In this document: one piece after another, positions 1 to 13,000 of the stretch
Numbering within the stretch: the stretch's first letter is position 1
How the letters are laid out: each line of letters begins with the position of its first letter
From: Siderastrea siderea
Lineage: Eukaryota; Cnidaria; Anthozoa; Scleractinia; Rhizangiidae
Assembly (NCBI GenBank): GCA_964030785.1
Contig: OZ034968.1
Coordinates: forward strand, 73,764,427-73,828,426
Direction: 5' to 3'
Length of the DNA stretch: 64,000 nucleotides
Position numbers and translations under genes: made by a program
The notes under the pieces: model-generated
What the model was told of the DNA's origin: nothing
Databases searched by the model: none
The model's input: the letters and a program-made list of their open reading frames with translations, nothing else

Positions 1-543
1 GGAGCTTTAGGCACCTTAGCACTGTTAGGTCTTCTCTTTCATTATTGCTTTTACAAAAAAGCGCTGTCCAGTCACCCTTCAAATTCAGGTACGAAGTATC
101 TGATTACATCATTCTGTATCTAGTCTATAGCGAATCGACTAACTATTATCAATCAAATTTAACTATTCATACAGGCAGAATGACCAAGAGAAATACTTTA
201 AAAATAAGGTATAATATACTTTTAATTGATTCAGTCCAAGTACTGACAATTTAGTCAAAAACATTTTTGTTAAATATTATATAATATATTAAAGAAGCTA
301 AAAGTACAGTGATGAAGGGTTGGACTGGGAGACTCGGAGGGACGGTGGATCTTGGTCTGTGTATCGCGTCGTGTCTTGTTTCTTTAGGGAACTTTACTTA
401 AAGTGATGGTAAATCTGCTCTGTTACCAAATCAAACGTGGACTCGAGGCAATTTTGGGCGCAATTTTGCATTTTTTGCCCCGAATTGCCTCACATTCACC
501 TCACGGGACATTTTAATACAAACGAAAAAAGCCGCATCTGTGT

Positions 544-604
<61 letters not shown>

Positions 605-3600
605 GTAAGCCCCATACTTGGATAAGGAAGAAGCTCGAAGTGTATAAAGTGTGCCCAAAGCCTGGAAGACAACCCTGCACCTCCAACACTCCAGTGGATC
701 GATGTCATCCAAACCAATTAGTAAACAAATGTGGCATCTTCCAGGGGGATTCTTTATCACCTCTTCTCTCCTGCCTGGCACTCGCTGCGCTCAGCTCGCT
801 TCTTAGTGAAAGTTCTCACGTGTATGTGACCACACAGGGGCAAGCTTAACCACTTTTTTTACGTGGATGACTTTAAAACATTTGCGAAGAATGACAACCA
901 GCAAACAGGTCTCCTCACTGTCGTGGAGACTTTTAGTGATGACATTAGAATAGAGTTTGGGCTAGACAAATATGCCAAGGCAACATTCATCAGAGGTCGG
1001 CTTACCAACACCAGCCACATTGACCTCGGCATCACCACTAGCATCAAAGAGCTGGAGCAAGAAGGAGTATACAAATACTTAGGGTGAGGGAGATGGTATC
1101 CAACACGCAACTATGAAAGAGAAGATCAGGAAATAGTATTACAGGAGGATCAGACTAATACTGAGAAGTGAGGTCAATTCTACAAACAGATTCCAAGCCA
1201 TTGATACCTTACCTGTATCCGTTATCACCTAAGGCTTTAATATCATCAACTGGAAAGTAAGTGAGGTTAGGAGACTAGACGCCAAGACCAGAAAGTTGTT
1301 GAGGATGGCAAAAATGCACCATCCAAAAGCTGACGTCGACCGACTTTATCTCCCAAGAAAGGACAGTGGGTGAAGCCTTCTCCAACTATAGGCCTGGACC
1401 TATACTTATCGTCCACTAAGGGCCTACTCCTTTCCTTGGTTCAACAACATGAAAGGAAGAAAAAGCTCTTTTCGATTCCAAAAGAAGCTGTAAAATTGAA
1501 GCGTAAATAACACCCCCCAGAGATTCCACCCAAAGGTGACGAGTCTGCAGTAGTGTACGCAAAACGGGTCAAGGTAGCTGTAAAACAACAAGGCCGGCAA
1601 CAACGTAAAACGAGATGGGAAGAAAAGGCAATGCATGGAAAGTACCCCCATTAAATAATAATAATAATAACAACAACAATAACAAGAATCTTTATGGAGG
1701 AAGCTCCCATCACCGGGCTATTGACACAAAGCAGGGCTTTGGGAATAATTGGGTCCAAAAAAGGTTCCAGTGACTGCGAAATTGGAGTTAGCCTAAGATC
1801 TCGTCCAATTGCGTTGACAGTCCTGTGTCAAGTTGGACAGTAAGAAGGCTTCTATTTCTTTAACAAATTTCATGTTTTCTCCTCTAAGGTGAGGATGTTG
1901 TGGTTGTGACATCTAGCAGCTCCCAGATTACACGCAGTCAAGCAGTAGAACAACTGAAACAAGATATTGCGGAGTTTCACGACACATTTAGGAAAAAATA
2001 TCTGGCCTTACGTCGAAAACATGCCAAGGAACTCACGAATCTTAGAAGGTTGACTAATGGTAAACATAGTCAGATGAACAATTTAGTGTTTTATTTAACA
2101 ATCAATGTAATTCACTATTTTAATTCATTGGTTAATGTGGTAAATCTGTAAATTCCATACAAAAAGCTACGACAACTTATCTAACTCAAGAAAAACGTCC
2201 AATAAAATGTTCGTGAGTGCATGTGCAATAGGGTTTGGTAACTTTTCTTTTCTGCATGTTCAACTAGGCTTGCCAAACCATCAACCACCTTCTCAACAAA
2301 GATTTTACTTGCAAGGGAAAATTCAAAAATTACGGTGTTGTGCGCATGCGCAACAATTGTTGCGGAAGCAAAATTTGCTGAAAACCTCAGAAAAATTTGC
2401 AAGCTGATCACGTGACCAAACATACAAGAGCGAAACAAGCTCGACCAAACTGGAACGAGAGAACAATACAATACAATACAATTGTACGAACCAGCTGAGG
2501 AGAGAACTGGGGAGAGATGGAAGAGAAACGTGCCGCGATCGAAGCGGGTAATCCAGCAGTTTACCCAGCATTTAATTAACAAATGGAACTAAATCTCAGC
2601 TCTCTTTTGTTAGCAGGGTCAGTCGAGTTCAGAAGGCTACCGGAATTTTCTACAAGTAAGTTGACTAAGTTTTTGTAAGAAGTACTCGTCAGCCATGGTT
2701 GTCATGGCGTCATTGCGAATGACGTCCACCAATTCAAATTGACGGTTTATGAAAGCGGACGGATAATCCTCTCATTCCGGTCATCCGAACTGTACCACGT
2801 GATGTGTTTTAGAAAATGTGTCTGCACGTTTTGTACTTACCCTTTATTCCCAAAGATTGTTTTAACACCCTCCAGCCTGCCGAGCCAATTTAATTAACGT
2901 GAATCAGTAGCGAGCGACTACTTTGAAGTGTAGCATTTAGTGGCGAAGCGATAAGTACACAGTTGACATTCTCACACAACAGAAACCAGACGAATGTAAT
3001 ACAATTCAGTATAACATAAATGCAATACCTTTATTCAGGCAAGATACAAATCCAAAACCCGTGAGCAAAATGCAGGGACGATCGTTCTTCTGAACGACTT
3101 CGGCACGAAATTAAGGCAGCTTTCTAAGTTTGTTCCTTGGAAAGCTCCAGGTTCTCCTCTAATTGCTGGAGATTTAGAGGGTCCCAAACAGCTTTTAGTC
3201 GATCTATTAGATCGACTAACCATGACTCGATCGATAGGAATTCAAATTTCTCGATTGTTGTCAGATTTGTCATACCCAGAGCTCCACGGTCGAGAATAGA
3301 GCAGGCGCAATAGCAACTTAACGAATTAGACATGCGCTACCGGATGTCGTGAATTTCACGACATCCGGTAATGGCTGATACCAGAGCCTGACGATCCCAC
3401 CACTGACTGAACAGATCGTAGGCTCTGGGAACGAGAATGGAAGTAAGCCTGAAAATGAGAACACCTATCTTTCACAGCGGTCAAACGCAAAAAGCAACGT
3501 CACTTCCGGGTTTCAGAGCCCTGAAGTTTGAATCAGTTTATACATTTAAGAGCGTGAAGTTCGTACGACAACGATGCACAAAATGTCCACAGAAATCGAA

Positions 3601-3985
3601 TTTCGTCTTAAGGTCAACGACAGTGACTTCCTTTTGAACACATACTCAACGTAAAAAGCTTAAGTTTTCAGAAACTGCGAGACGTTTTGTGGTGAAACTT
3701 TCCACATACGCGCTGTATTGTTGTTTCTAAAATTATGCCGGGCCCTGCGCATGCGTCGTACGTTTTACCACTGTGAGCTCCTGGGAGTTTCCAATGGTTG
3801 ACCTTTTCGATTTTTGTCTCTCGATCATTTTGTTATCTTATCAGTTTTATTTCTTATTTCTGTCTGATGTAGGTCGTAGAGGACACTATGTGGTTACCCG
3901 AGACGTTGATGTGAACTCAATATTTGAAGGAATGGACATGAGTATGTTTGACAAAAGAAGCAGCCAAAGATGGGGCATTTATTGA
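1..3985 (+). CDS. 3' part of a single-pass membrane protein gene (three exons, 5' end outside window)
   Basis: Three exons join in phase: 1..88, 1889..2059 and 3873..3985 (stop TGA). Each junction has GT donor and AG acceptor sites and phase 1, and each rebuilds a GGT glycine codon. The first exon encodes a hydrophobic stretch (GALGTLALLGLLFHYCF) followed by Lys-Lys, which reads as a transmembrane helix and stop-transfer signal. The next exon is a charged helix (EQLKQDIAEFHDTFRKKY) likely to form a coiled coil. The last exon encodes a short tail ending in QRWGIY. A membrane protein with a cytoplasmic helical tail is the simplest reading. I do not recognise the family. An AATAAA at 4134-4139 fits as its poly(A) signal. 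Confidence 0.6.
545..604. repeat. (AAT)n microsatellite
   Basis: About twenty uninterrupted AAT units. Shorter AAT and AAC runs recur at 1654-1684 near the other end of the neighbouring LINE fragment. Confidence 0.95.
620..1650 (+). pseudogene. Degenerate LINE (non-LTR) reverse transcriptase fragment
   Basis: Translated pieces in shifting frames give reverse-transcriptase landmarks in order: GIFQGDSLSPLL (RT block 4, about 732-767), FYVDD (catalytic block, about 857-871), then KELEQEGVYKYLG (about 1045-1085) and KMHHPKADVDRLYLPRKD (about 1313-1368). The final part reads like the RWEEKAMHGKYP tail of the same element class. Frameshifts and in-frame stops break it throughout, so it is dead. 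It lies in the first visible intron of the membrane-protein gene, in the same orientation. The endonuclease and 5' parts are missing. Confidence 0.8.
3338..3370. repeat. 33-nt perfect palindrome
   Basis: The arm TACCGGATGTCGTGAA is followed by a single T and then its exact reverse complement, giving 16+1+16 nt. It lies in the second intron of the membrane-protein gene. Confidence 0.9.
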
Positions 3986-4133
3986 GGGGAAGGGGCGCGA
4001 CAAGCAGATAAACAAAGACAGTTGTATAGAAAGTTGGGAACCGAATGTTTATAAGCTGTCTAAAGGGAATTTTTTCTAACTTCTATTGAGACAAAGTAAA
4101 GAGATTGAACCTTCCTTAGTTTTCTAAACGTTT

Positions 4134-4139
4134 AATAAA
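4134..4139 (+). terminator. poly(A) signal AATAAA
   Basis: AATAAA about 150 bases after the TGA of the membrane-protein gene. It is the first canonical signal downstream of that stop on this strand. Confidence 0.55.
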
Positions 4140-4632
4140 AAATGTCCAAAACGTTTTCTACGTTCTATTTGTTTATTTATTTCTACATAATTAAGGTAAC
4201 GCAGACTTGTTATAAAACCTGATCAAGTTTTCGCTTCGCTGTTTAAAATTTCTAACCTCCCTCTACAAGAAATGCTGAGCAAAAGTTGGGCAGAAACTCA
4301 CAGCTTACGGCATTAACGGGTTTTAAACTAAGAAAGAATCTAAATAAATTTTTGAATCTGTACGTTGTTTGTATTATTTTGCTATCGCTCAGGGAACACA
4401 ACGGTCTTCTTAGGTAATATGTCCGATGGATGCATATAGCCTGTCTTTACAGTATCAGTGAAAGCCCATTAAAACTAATTCACTTTCCCTTTGAGTTAAT
4501 AGATCTGTAGTAAACTAGTGGACCGAAATATACCATGGTCCCTTCTTACACTGAATTGTCGCAGTACAATAACAAGATAAAGTGAGCTAGCGAAATGCCT
4601 TTGGTACGTTTTGAAATGGACGTATTTACACC

Positions 4633-5056
4633 CCGTCTACACTAAGGCGTTTTCAAACGCCTCCTTTTTCATTTGGTAGAGACGTATCAAAATACGCGAC
4701 AATGTTTTTTCGACTGCAAGAACTGTTTTCGTATCCTTTTCACTTGATCACATTTGTGCGATCTCTACTGAAAATGCATACTTTTTAAAGCGTTTGTGCC
4801 CATAGCCTGTGCCGCAGACGAAATATGACAACGGATAATAACGGTCATATTCCATCTGTGGCGCAGCCTACTTTGCCCATCGTCCACGCTAATACGATCG
4901 AAAACGGGGCCGGAGTTACTTTCCTCGGGTCTCCGTTGTCATCCATCTACATACATACGCGTTTTAAAAACGATGCATTTTCCAACAGTCTCCACTTAAA
5001 ACTGTTCTCAGAAACTTCCGTTTTCATCAGGTTTTCGGTCGTTTTAGTGTAGTCGA
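4633..5056. mobile_element. Candidate MITE with GTCTACACTAA-type ends
   Basis: The left end reads GTCTACACTAAGGCGTTTTC and the right end is roughly inverted (CGTTTTAGTGTAGTCGAC). The interior carries several GTTTTC/GAAAAC inverted stretches. There is no coding capacity. The ends are imperfect, so the boundaries are approximate. Confidence 0.45.
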
Positions 5057-5357
5057 CAGGCAAAAACGCGTCAGAAAGAAAGGGTTTTAAACTGAAACGC
5101 ATTTGAGTGAGGTCCTAACCTGGCTTGTAGATTTCTTGTGGAGGAGAGTTGGGCAAAGATCAAAAAATTCCTGCAACGCTTACGCAGAAAAAGAAAAATC
5201 GGAAGCGTACCGTATGCATTCCGTTCTCGATTCTTTCATGCATGTTTACATCCATACCATAGAGCACGCACAACAAAAAAAACGCTTTTTGGATTTCAAC
5301 TGAATAAAATCATCAATTTTTCAGTATGCAAACAGTAACTCGATGATTTAGTTCAGC

Positions 5358-5945
5358 CACAGTAAAAACCCGCGTGTAAGAACCTACATTTTTTGAAGTC
5401 TGGCAAAATAGGTTCTTATATTTTGTGGTAGTTATTGGCAAATTATTTAGGCTAAGTAGCCGGTTCTTAATTAGGCTGTTAATTTCTATGAAGGAGACAT
5501 CGTTATTGATTACCACAAAAATACATAAACTTGAGTTTTAGGAAAAGTGCCAGATGTAACTTTGGTAACAGTGCATCTGGCTTTAAAGGCCAAGTTTTAG
5601 ACTGTTGAACTACAAGAATACATACAGCATATTGCAAACCTCCTCTATGCAAGGTCCATGAAGACAATCACAGTCTGTACTTTATATAAACCTGTTTTTG
5701 TTGCAGGAATTAATAATTTTATTTGTAATTACAGTTTGGTACAGTATTTTCTTGTACTATAAATTTGCAATCTCAAAGTCAAACTCGGTTAAAATGTTTA
5801 TCATAATTTAACTGTAACCCACATATATGAACCTGCTCGATCTTGCTTGGCTAAACAGGTTCTTATATTTTTGGGTATTAAAAAACAAATTTCTGCCAGC
5901 AGGTTCTTAAACCACTAGGTTCTAACACGCGGGATTTTACTGTAT
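5358..5945. mobile_element. MITE, Tc1/mariner-like ends
   Basis: Inverted ends: left CAGTAAAAACCCGCGTGTAA and right a close inverted match ending GGGATTTTACTG then TA. The interior has AGGTTCTTA/TAAGAACCT motifs in several copies. The ends resemble those of the element at 14584-15088, so the two may belong to one superfamily. There is no open reading frame. Confidence 0.7.
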
Positions 5946-8900
5946 TAGGAAAGAGGAACTCGTGGTTATAGAAGCGGAACGGCATTTATTCTGTTTTAGT
6001 TATAGTTTATGTCCATGCACATTCAATACAAGCTTAGTGGCACTTGGCAGCAACCTTTAAAAACCACCTGCTACTGTGCTTCCACCGGCTTTTGTAGGAG
6101 CAGTTAACTCTGAAAACACTCAAGATCTGATAAAGTACTCAGCAAAGAAGGTATAGTCATTACTTGTTGGGAGAGCGATGATATTGTTGTCGAACAATGG
6201 ACTTCCTCGAACACTATCTTCTAAGTTGGCTTAGATATGTTTTCGGATAAGGAAGGGAAAATCGTTCGACATTACTAAAGGCACTATGTTTAACACATTA
6301 AGATTTTCAAGTTGAGATCGAATGTTAATTCAGTTTTTGCACATCTTTTTGTATTTCACTCTTAGAGAGAGCAGCTTCAAGTCACTGATTTGCATTTAAT
6401 TCGTCAAAGATTATGTGTACAGTCCAACATAGGCCGATGTTTTTCTCCCCAATCCGAACATTAGTGATAACAGTCCTCATCTACAAGGTGATCTGTCGGT
6501 ATTTTGATTACAGTTTGCTATGAGTTTTGCTTGCCGCAGTCCACTGCCGTTCTTATATTTAATTCCCACTAGTGCTCTCTAACACAAAGCGGATTACTGG
6601 TCATGACCTAATTAGACAACCAGAAGCACCCTGTGAGAAAAGCAAATACTTGAAATGTCATGTTCTGCCAGATTGTGTAAGCTAATACAGGTTGATCTGT
6701 TCGGATTCTTTGACTGAAAAACTTAAGCAGTGAAAAAATTTAGGCCCGCATTTCCGAGCTGCTGTTAGCTTTCAGAAGATGCCGTCTAACCTAATTTTGC
6801 ATTCTAAACAACCTATTTGTCAATTACCAAAACAACAGAAATCAATTTTCCAGTGTCATGAAAAGTGAGATGACATTTCTCGAAGGAAAGTTTGAGGTTT
6901 TCATCTAAATTAATCCAAATATCTCAGAGGATTTAGAGTTTCTGAAAAGATATCAGTCGCCAAAATAAACCGTCGGGTGCCCCCCGATTGGTATGTAAGG
7001 GTGCGTTTATTTTTGTCGTGTCAAATGCCACGATCCCTTAGCACGATCGCTTAGTGTCAGTACAAATTTGAACAAGGCCTGTCCTGCGATTCATCAACTT
7101 TGCAGTTCAGTAGTCTGCACGAATTTAAAAGTCATAATGCCGTATGGATTGGTGAATGCCGAGTTGTGGAGTGCTTGTGTAATCGGCTGCAACTCAAAAT
7201 TGGCGCCACACGGTGGGGTTATTCTTATTTGCCTTGTTCTAATGTTGTGATTGAAAATAAGGAAGGAAGGTCTAGTTGTCTTCAAGTTAGGAAAAGAACC
7301 TTTTGAAACTGTCTCTTCAAGATAGAGTTAAAATGGTTAAGTCAGTTTGGTTTTAGCATTTTAGTGGGTAAAAAATCGAGCAGTAACTTCACTCGGCTTT
7401 CTTGAGTTACACGAGCGACTCAATTCTTCGTTTTCGTTAACCTTTTAGCTAAATTTTTTAGTATGAGAAGTACAATATGAGCACGCACAAACTTCTTTGA
7501 AGCCACAGAGTGAGTGCTATATTCACGTGTGCTCAGCAGATTGTTCTTTATGATTTGGGTACAAGACATAAAATAAATATTGGCCGCCCACACCTGACCC
7601 TCTAAGCACGGCTTTCTACTTTATGGCCTACATCGAAGAAAGATAGCCGAAATGTCCGAACGAGGTTTCATATCTTCGAATTCTAATTGCAAGCTTTTTT
7701 GCTGTTACAGCTCGCGGCATAATTTAAAATGTTGCTGCAACACACCGTCCAAATGCTTTTTGTCGAGGAATCTGAAAATCATCTCTTAGAGTTATTTATA
7801 AAACGTCTCGGGGAGGAGACAATATCAAAACTCTTTATTTAAACCACAACTGTGTAAAATATGGCTCATTGACTTCAAGAATAACACGAAAAAAGGTAAT
7901 TAACAGAGTCCTGAAATTTCTCTGGTGTTGGTTGAGTGGCACTGAAGAGAAACAATCGTGCTTATGTGGTTCATGAATCGGAGAACATTCCATAACAACA
8001 AATAAGCCCTTCACAAGAAATGAGGCGTAAAGCAAACTTATTAGAGCCGACTGAAGTGGTTTTCTAATGAAATGACCGAGCTTAGCGTTAACTCTTTCAG
8101 GTCAAGACTAGTATTTTCCCGAAGTTAACGTCGGGAACCATTGAACCACTTGTGACGTCATCATTTTTGACGTCACCAAATTGTTTTGATAAGCAGCTAA
8201 TACAGCAAGGACAGATCCATCAATACGTGTGTCCATTTTGAATATCGACCAAATTCTGGCAGAGCTATACCAGAAAAAACGTGTCCACTTTTGGGTGCAA
8301 AGTTGGTGGTAAAATAGGCCAAGTCACCTAGTTGATCAATGTTCCATTTTCAGGTTTTTTGAAGGACTGAGGCCAAAACTTTTCCAGTGGATAGAAAGAG
8401 GATAAAGTATAGAAGATAAAGAGAAAAAAAAGGGAGAGAAAAAGGAAAGCAAAAGAAGCGAGAAAAAAATTGGAAATGAATCCGCAAAAAAAAAATTATA
8501 ATATTTTGGCTTATGCGCATGCGTGAAATCAAAATATTGTACAATTTACAACAGAAGCTGGTTCAAAATCTAGCTTAATTGTAAGAAAACGCTTTTGTAG
8601 CAAAGTTTAGTGGCATTTGGCAACATAGCACTAAAAAAACCGCTTTAACGGTAAATAATGCGTTTGTTTAAGGCAAAAAATCGGACGGGAAAGGGTTAAG
8701 GACGTTGCTACAAAAACTATTTTAGAAAAATTATATTGGCTGCATTATTTTACTGTTATACAATACCTTGTTGATAATTTATTGGCGTTTAAAAGATACT
8801 GAGAAATTAAATTACAAAGCAGTTGTCTTTATCTCGGAATCGAAGATCGTTTGATTCTTTTTGTGATCTTTATTTTAAGAAAGGACTTTCTTAAACAGTC

Positions 8901-11305
8901 TATGTGAACTTGCCTTAACAAAATTGAGATAAAGTAATAGGTCCATGCATAAGTTAAAAAAATAATAATAAATAAAAAAACCTCCGTGTATCCATAAACT
9001 GATTATGTCAGTACGAGTGGAATAGATGGAGACTCCTGTTTTCATACCTGCTCTGAGTTCTCCTAAACTTTTTCAATTGTTACTAAAATTTTATGGAATC
9101 CAGGCAAAAACTTTTCCATTTTCTTTCATGAAATCGATGTCCCAATACTTCTCTAAGTTTTCGTTAAGGGTAATCGTTTTGAACCAATCAAAGCGTGTGT
9201 CAAGTCTCGTTCATTTCTTACAAAGACTCAGCTATGTGACTTGTAATACATCATAGGCTGAAAGTCTTGTTTCTATCAGTTAACAATTGGTCTGCGAGGT
9301 CGAGGTTCTTAATGGCTGATAGCTGGTGAACATTGGATCGAAGCCCCGAGAAAATCATCAAAGTCGACACTGAGAAACCGACAGCAAGTAGCCTTGTTGT
9401 TGCCCATGTGTTAAGCCAGTAAGCGATCTATTTATCCAAAAATGTGTCGGCAAAAGTGAGGCTGTCGTATTTACGATAGGCCGGCCTAAGTGCGTATGAT
9501 CTGTGGCAAATGTCTGAAAACAAAAAGCAAAGCTATCAGTAAACGTTTCAGGGGGGTATTGAATGAAAAGTGAAAACAAATAAGATATTAAATAATTTTA
9601 ATCATTGCAATTCGAAAATTGCAATTTTTACTTTCAAAGAGTGGCTCCTCAAACCCTGTTTCCAGATGGAGCTGGAATGTACAGTTGTTGGTTTTTGTGG
9701 TGGGAGCAAACCAGTGAATTGGAGAAAAACCCTCGGATCGACTCAACTCAACCCATATGTGACGTCAAAATTAGGATTCGAAACCAGGCCCCATTGGTGG
9801 GAGGCAAGTGCTCCCACGACTGACGTCACCCTTTCTCCCGACTTACACTGCTCGCTCTCGGTTTTATTAGTTATCTCGGTTTTATTAGCCAACTATTTAA
9901 ACAGTAGTGTTTCTGTCGAGGGACTATCAACTGATAGTTATTTCGCGAAAATTATGTTCCTTTGCTTGAAAAAACTAATATTAAGCGTCGAGGCCTTATA
10001 TTCCGGTTTAAGAAGATAAAATTTACAAGGGCAGGAACCCACTGACAAGGGGCAATTATCAGTAGAAGCGTTCCCAAGACAGAAACACTTACTTGTTATC
10101 TATTGTTCATCACTAAATTTTCAGTTCCACCCAAAAATTGTCCTTTAGAATCTTTTCGCACTAAGTTTGAGTTTTTCGATGAAAAGCTGCAAAAACAACA
10201 ACTTAAACAGAAGAGAAAAAAGAAAAAGGAATAGAAAGAAAATAGACAAAAAAGCTAAAATATAAGGAAACTAACTTAACGCAAAACAAATTTTTTTAAG
10301 CGTAGAACCCGTCAAATATTCATAATATCCATCAGGTTTATTCGCCGGACAGGCGCTATTTCCTGACAGTTTTCCTTAGAGGATCACCATTACTGCGTCA
10401 GGTGTTCAATTTAAACCAATCAACGCGGAGAAAATTTCGTGGTGAATTGTAATAGCTAATAGCAAACGTTACCTCACAGCCTAGTCTGATTATTAAGACG
10501 CACGAGATTAATGTTTTTAGAGTGTAAAAGTTTTAAGGAGTCTCAGTGTCTGTCTAGTGTGATCGTTCATGTGAAAATGGATCCTTAGAAGGACTGTATG
10601 CTGTAGGTGACATTGACTGACGTTTCGACAACTTGAACGGAAATCACCTTCACAGCTGCTCTCACCTACAGAGACTGTTTTCCATTTTTAATCAGCAAAT
10701 TAAGTTTGCACCAAAATCTGCCAACAATAAATTATACGGTGTAGCCGCGCGTACACATGATTATCATGGATGATTATAATCGCCATCACCTTATTGTTTC
10801 TGCTGGCTTTGAGGTTAAATTTGACTCGGTTACAAACCACGCATAATAAAATTCAAAAACAATTATTTCTCAGTTTATTGACAGATAATATGCGTGTGAA
10901 CCAATTTGTTAGCTTCACCTGCCAAACGTCTTCCTCATTTTTATCTCTTTTTTGTTCCCTTTTATTGCTGTTCGCGCTGGGCAGTCACTTGGTTTTTTGT
11001 CTACTTGATTATCGCGCTGAGAAACAGTTTCTCTCTAAGAGTTAAAGGAAAGGCAGGCAAATTAATTTCTCTTCCTCTAGCAAGGCAAGCCGACTGTTTC
11101 AAGATAAACAAGGAAAATTGTGAATTGTTGATATACAGTGTATGACTTGACAGTGCACCTGCTGGCTCTGCTTTGTTTTTCCCGCTCTATTTAAACTTAA
11201 TCGAAAAAAGAAAAAAGATTAATAGCAAACTTAACTATTTCTATATTCTTTCGATTTCTATACAGGGTCAAGAGAAACGAAGTGAAAGCAAGCAGTTGGT
11301 CAGAG
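5946..11305. other. Intergenic DNA, no supported gene
   Basis: I see no reading frame with a recognisable domain or phase-matched exons. About 9640-9835 encodes, in frame, a Cys/Gly-rich peptide with the look of a dispersed repeat rather than a gene. About 10600-10680 has a short imperfect inverted pair (CTGTAGGTGA / TCACCTACAG). The last 60 bases contain a pyrimidine tract and CAG acceptor at about 11265, suggesting a 5'-UTR intron of the next gene. Confidence 0.5.
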
Positions 11306-12457
11306 ATGATTCGAATAGGCACAAATAGGCTCAATAAAAGTGTGTTGTTCGTAGCCATTGCCTATGCTATCGGGATTCTGATTTTTCAAGGATGGAACTA
11401 CACAGGAACTTCTCAATCAAAACAACGCTTGAAGGTTCAAGGAGAAATGAAAAGTTTTATTCTTTTTGCTGGTGAGAAGGAAGGCTTCAATATCGAGAAA
11501 AAGGTATTTCGCTTAAGCCGTCTAAATCAGCTAAGAAAAGCTAATAGTTCAAAAACAACAATGACAGCAGTTAACAAACGGAGCATTTCTACGAAGAAAA
11601 TGAAGATCAATCATCGGACCTTTTTAACGACGCGCGTAAAGTGCACACAAAAATTTCCTCTTTTAATCCTGGTTCCTTCCAGCCCACTGAATTTCAAAGA
11701 GAGAAGAGTGATTCGCCAAACATGGGGCACCGATCATCGCATGAATAAAACTTGGAGAACAATGTTTCTGCTGGGGCAGTCTGAATATCCAAAAGAAAAT
11801 AAATACTTGATTTCAGAGGCGGCGATTTACGGTGACATCGTCCAAGGAAACCAAATAGACTCCTACTACAATCTGACGTTAAAAGTTGAAATGGGCTTGG
11901 AATGGGCAGTAAACTATTGCGATTTTGATTTCCTCTTAAAGGCTGACGATGATGTCTTTATTGACCCTTTTCAACTGATAGATTACTTGACAAGACCGCA
12001 AACGCCGAAAAGTTGGCTTTATCTTGGAAATGTCGCAAGACGATCGAACACTCGGCGAGAGGGGAAGTGGGGACTAACGTACAAGGAATACCCAAGTCAT
12101 GTGCTCCCGAAATTTTGCGTGGGTCCCGCATATGTCATGTCTCGCGATCTCGTTGGCAGAGTTGTAGAGATATTTGACACAAAGAACCCCCTTAAACTTG
12201 AGGATGTTTATATGGGGCTGTTGATGAAAAGACTTGGAGTTACCCCACGGAGACACCGAGGATTTAAGACAGACATACTTGATGGGAGGTGCTCAAACAA
12301 TTCGGACTTACTTGTGATACACGAGGCTTCAGTAAATTGCATTACTAAGTTATTCAACAAGGCTTTGGAACAACGATTTCGACATACCATGTCTACAGAC
12401 CTGGAGCAAGCAAACGAAAAATACAAGCATACCAGTAAACTTGTAAAGAGGTCTTAG
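11306..12457 (+). CDS. Beta-1,3-galactosyltransferase-like glycosyltransferase (GT31), copy 1
   Basis: 383-residue type II Golgi glycosyltransferase. A hydrophobic signal anchor lies at about residues 12-30 after a short basic N terminus, followed by a stem and then the GT31 catalytic domain. The family motifs are present in order: RRVIRQTWG, FLLGQ, the metal-binding acidic cluster in LLKADDDVFIDP, GPAYVMSRDL and EDVYMGLLMKRLGV. The family transfers galactose or GlcNAc in a beta-1,3 linkage; the acceptor cannot be told. The ATG at 11306 is chosen because it starts just before the anchor. The coding region is a single exon and an upstream CAG acceptor suggests a 5'-UTR intron. A close paralogue follows at 16509. 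Confidence 0.9.
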   Translation: MIRIGTNRLNKSVLFVAIAYAIGILIFQGWNYTGTSQSKQRLKVQGEMKSFILFAGEKEGFNIEKKVFRLSRLNQLRKANSSKTTMTAVNKRSISTKKMKINHRTFLTTRVKCTQKFPLLILVPSSPLNFKERRVIRQTWGTDHRMNKTWRTMFLLGQSEYPKENKYLISEAAIYGDIVQGNQIDSYYNLTLKVEMGLEWAVNYCDFDFLLKADDDVFIDPFQLIDYLTRPQTPKSWLYLGNVARRSNTRREGKWGLTYKEYPSHVLPKFCVGPAYVMSRDLVGRVVEIFDTKNPLKLEDVYMGLLMKRLGVTPRRHRGFKTDILDGRCSNNSDLLVIHEASVNCITKLFNKALEQRFRHTMSTDLEQANEKYKHTSKLVKRS

Positions 12458-12634
12458 CACTTGGTTGTCAATGAGTTCACTGTTTTGCTAACTTGTAACC
12501 ATAGTATTTGCCGCCTTTCTTCTATGTGCATCTGGCAAATTGCGGATGTCAATCATTTCTACCTGCAGTCCGTGGCTGAGATCAGGCGAACAGTGTTAAC
12601 GACCAATTAGGTGACCACGTTCTCTCTCAAGTTG

Positions 12635-12640
12635 AATAAA
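12635..12640 (+). terminator. poly(A) signal AATAAA
   Basis: AATAAA about 180 bases after the stop of GT31 copy 1, on the same strand. Confidence 0.55.
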
Positions 12641-12868
12641 TCTAAGCCAATTCAGATCTAGCCTGCGTATGAAGCGTTTCCGTAGGTTTTTCCGCATGTT
12701 TGTAGCTGCGCGAAAATTGGGACAAGGGCAAAAAAGTATGGAACGAGCCTCCTTAACTTTAAGCCTCCTACCACATTTTTTGTCCTCGAGGTTTTTTAGA
12801 GAAGTTCTCCCAATTAATTCCCAACAAAATGGATGGAGACCAATAAGAATGCTGGCCGGGAGAACTCC

Positions 12869-13000
12869 CCTAAGGCGAAGGCCAAACGTCGAGCTTTACA
12901 TGGGATGAACCTGAAGCAAATAAGCAAAAGCTATTGTTTTTGCTTATTTGCATTAGGTTCGTCCCATGTAAACGGTTCGACGTTTGGCCTTGGGCTAAGG
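12869..13000. mobile_element. Foldback (hairpin) MITE
   Basis: The two halves are nearly complementary over about 60 bases each: GGCCAAACGTCGAGC and CATGGGATGAACCTGAAG on the left, inverted on the right. The central loop is short, around 12930-12940. There is no coding capacity. It lies between the two GT31 genes. Confidence 0.8.

Noticed and set aside
9570..10019. 149-codon plus-strand frame
   Set aside because: No domain or start context; the middle looks like dispersed repeat sequence.
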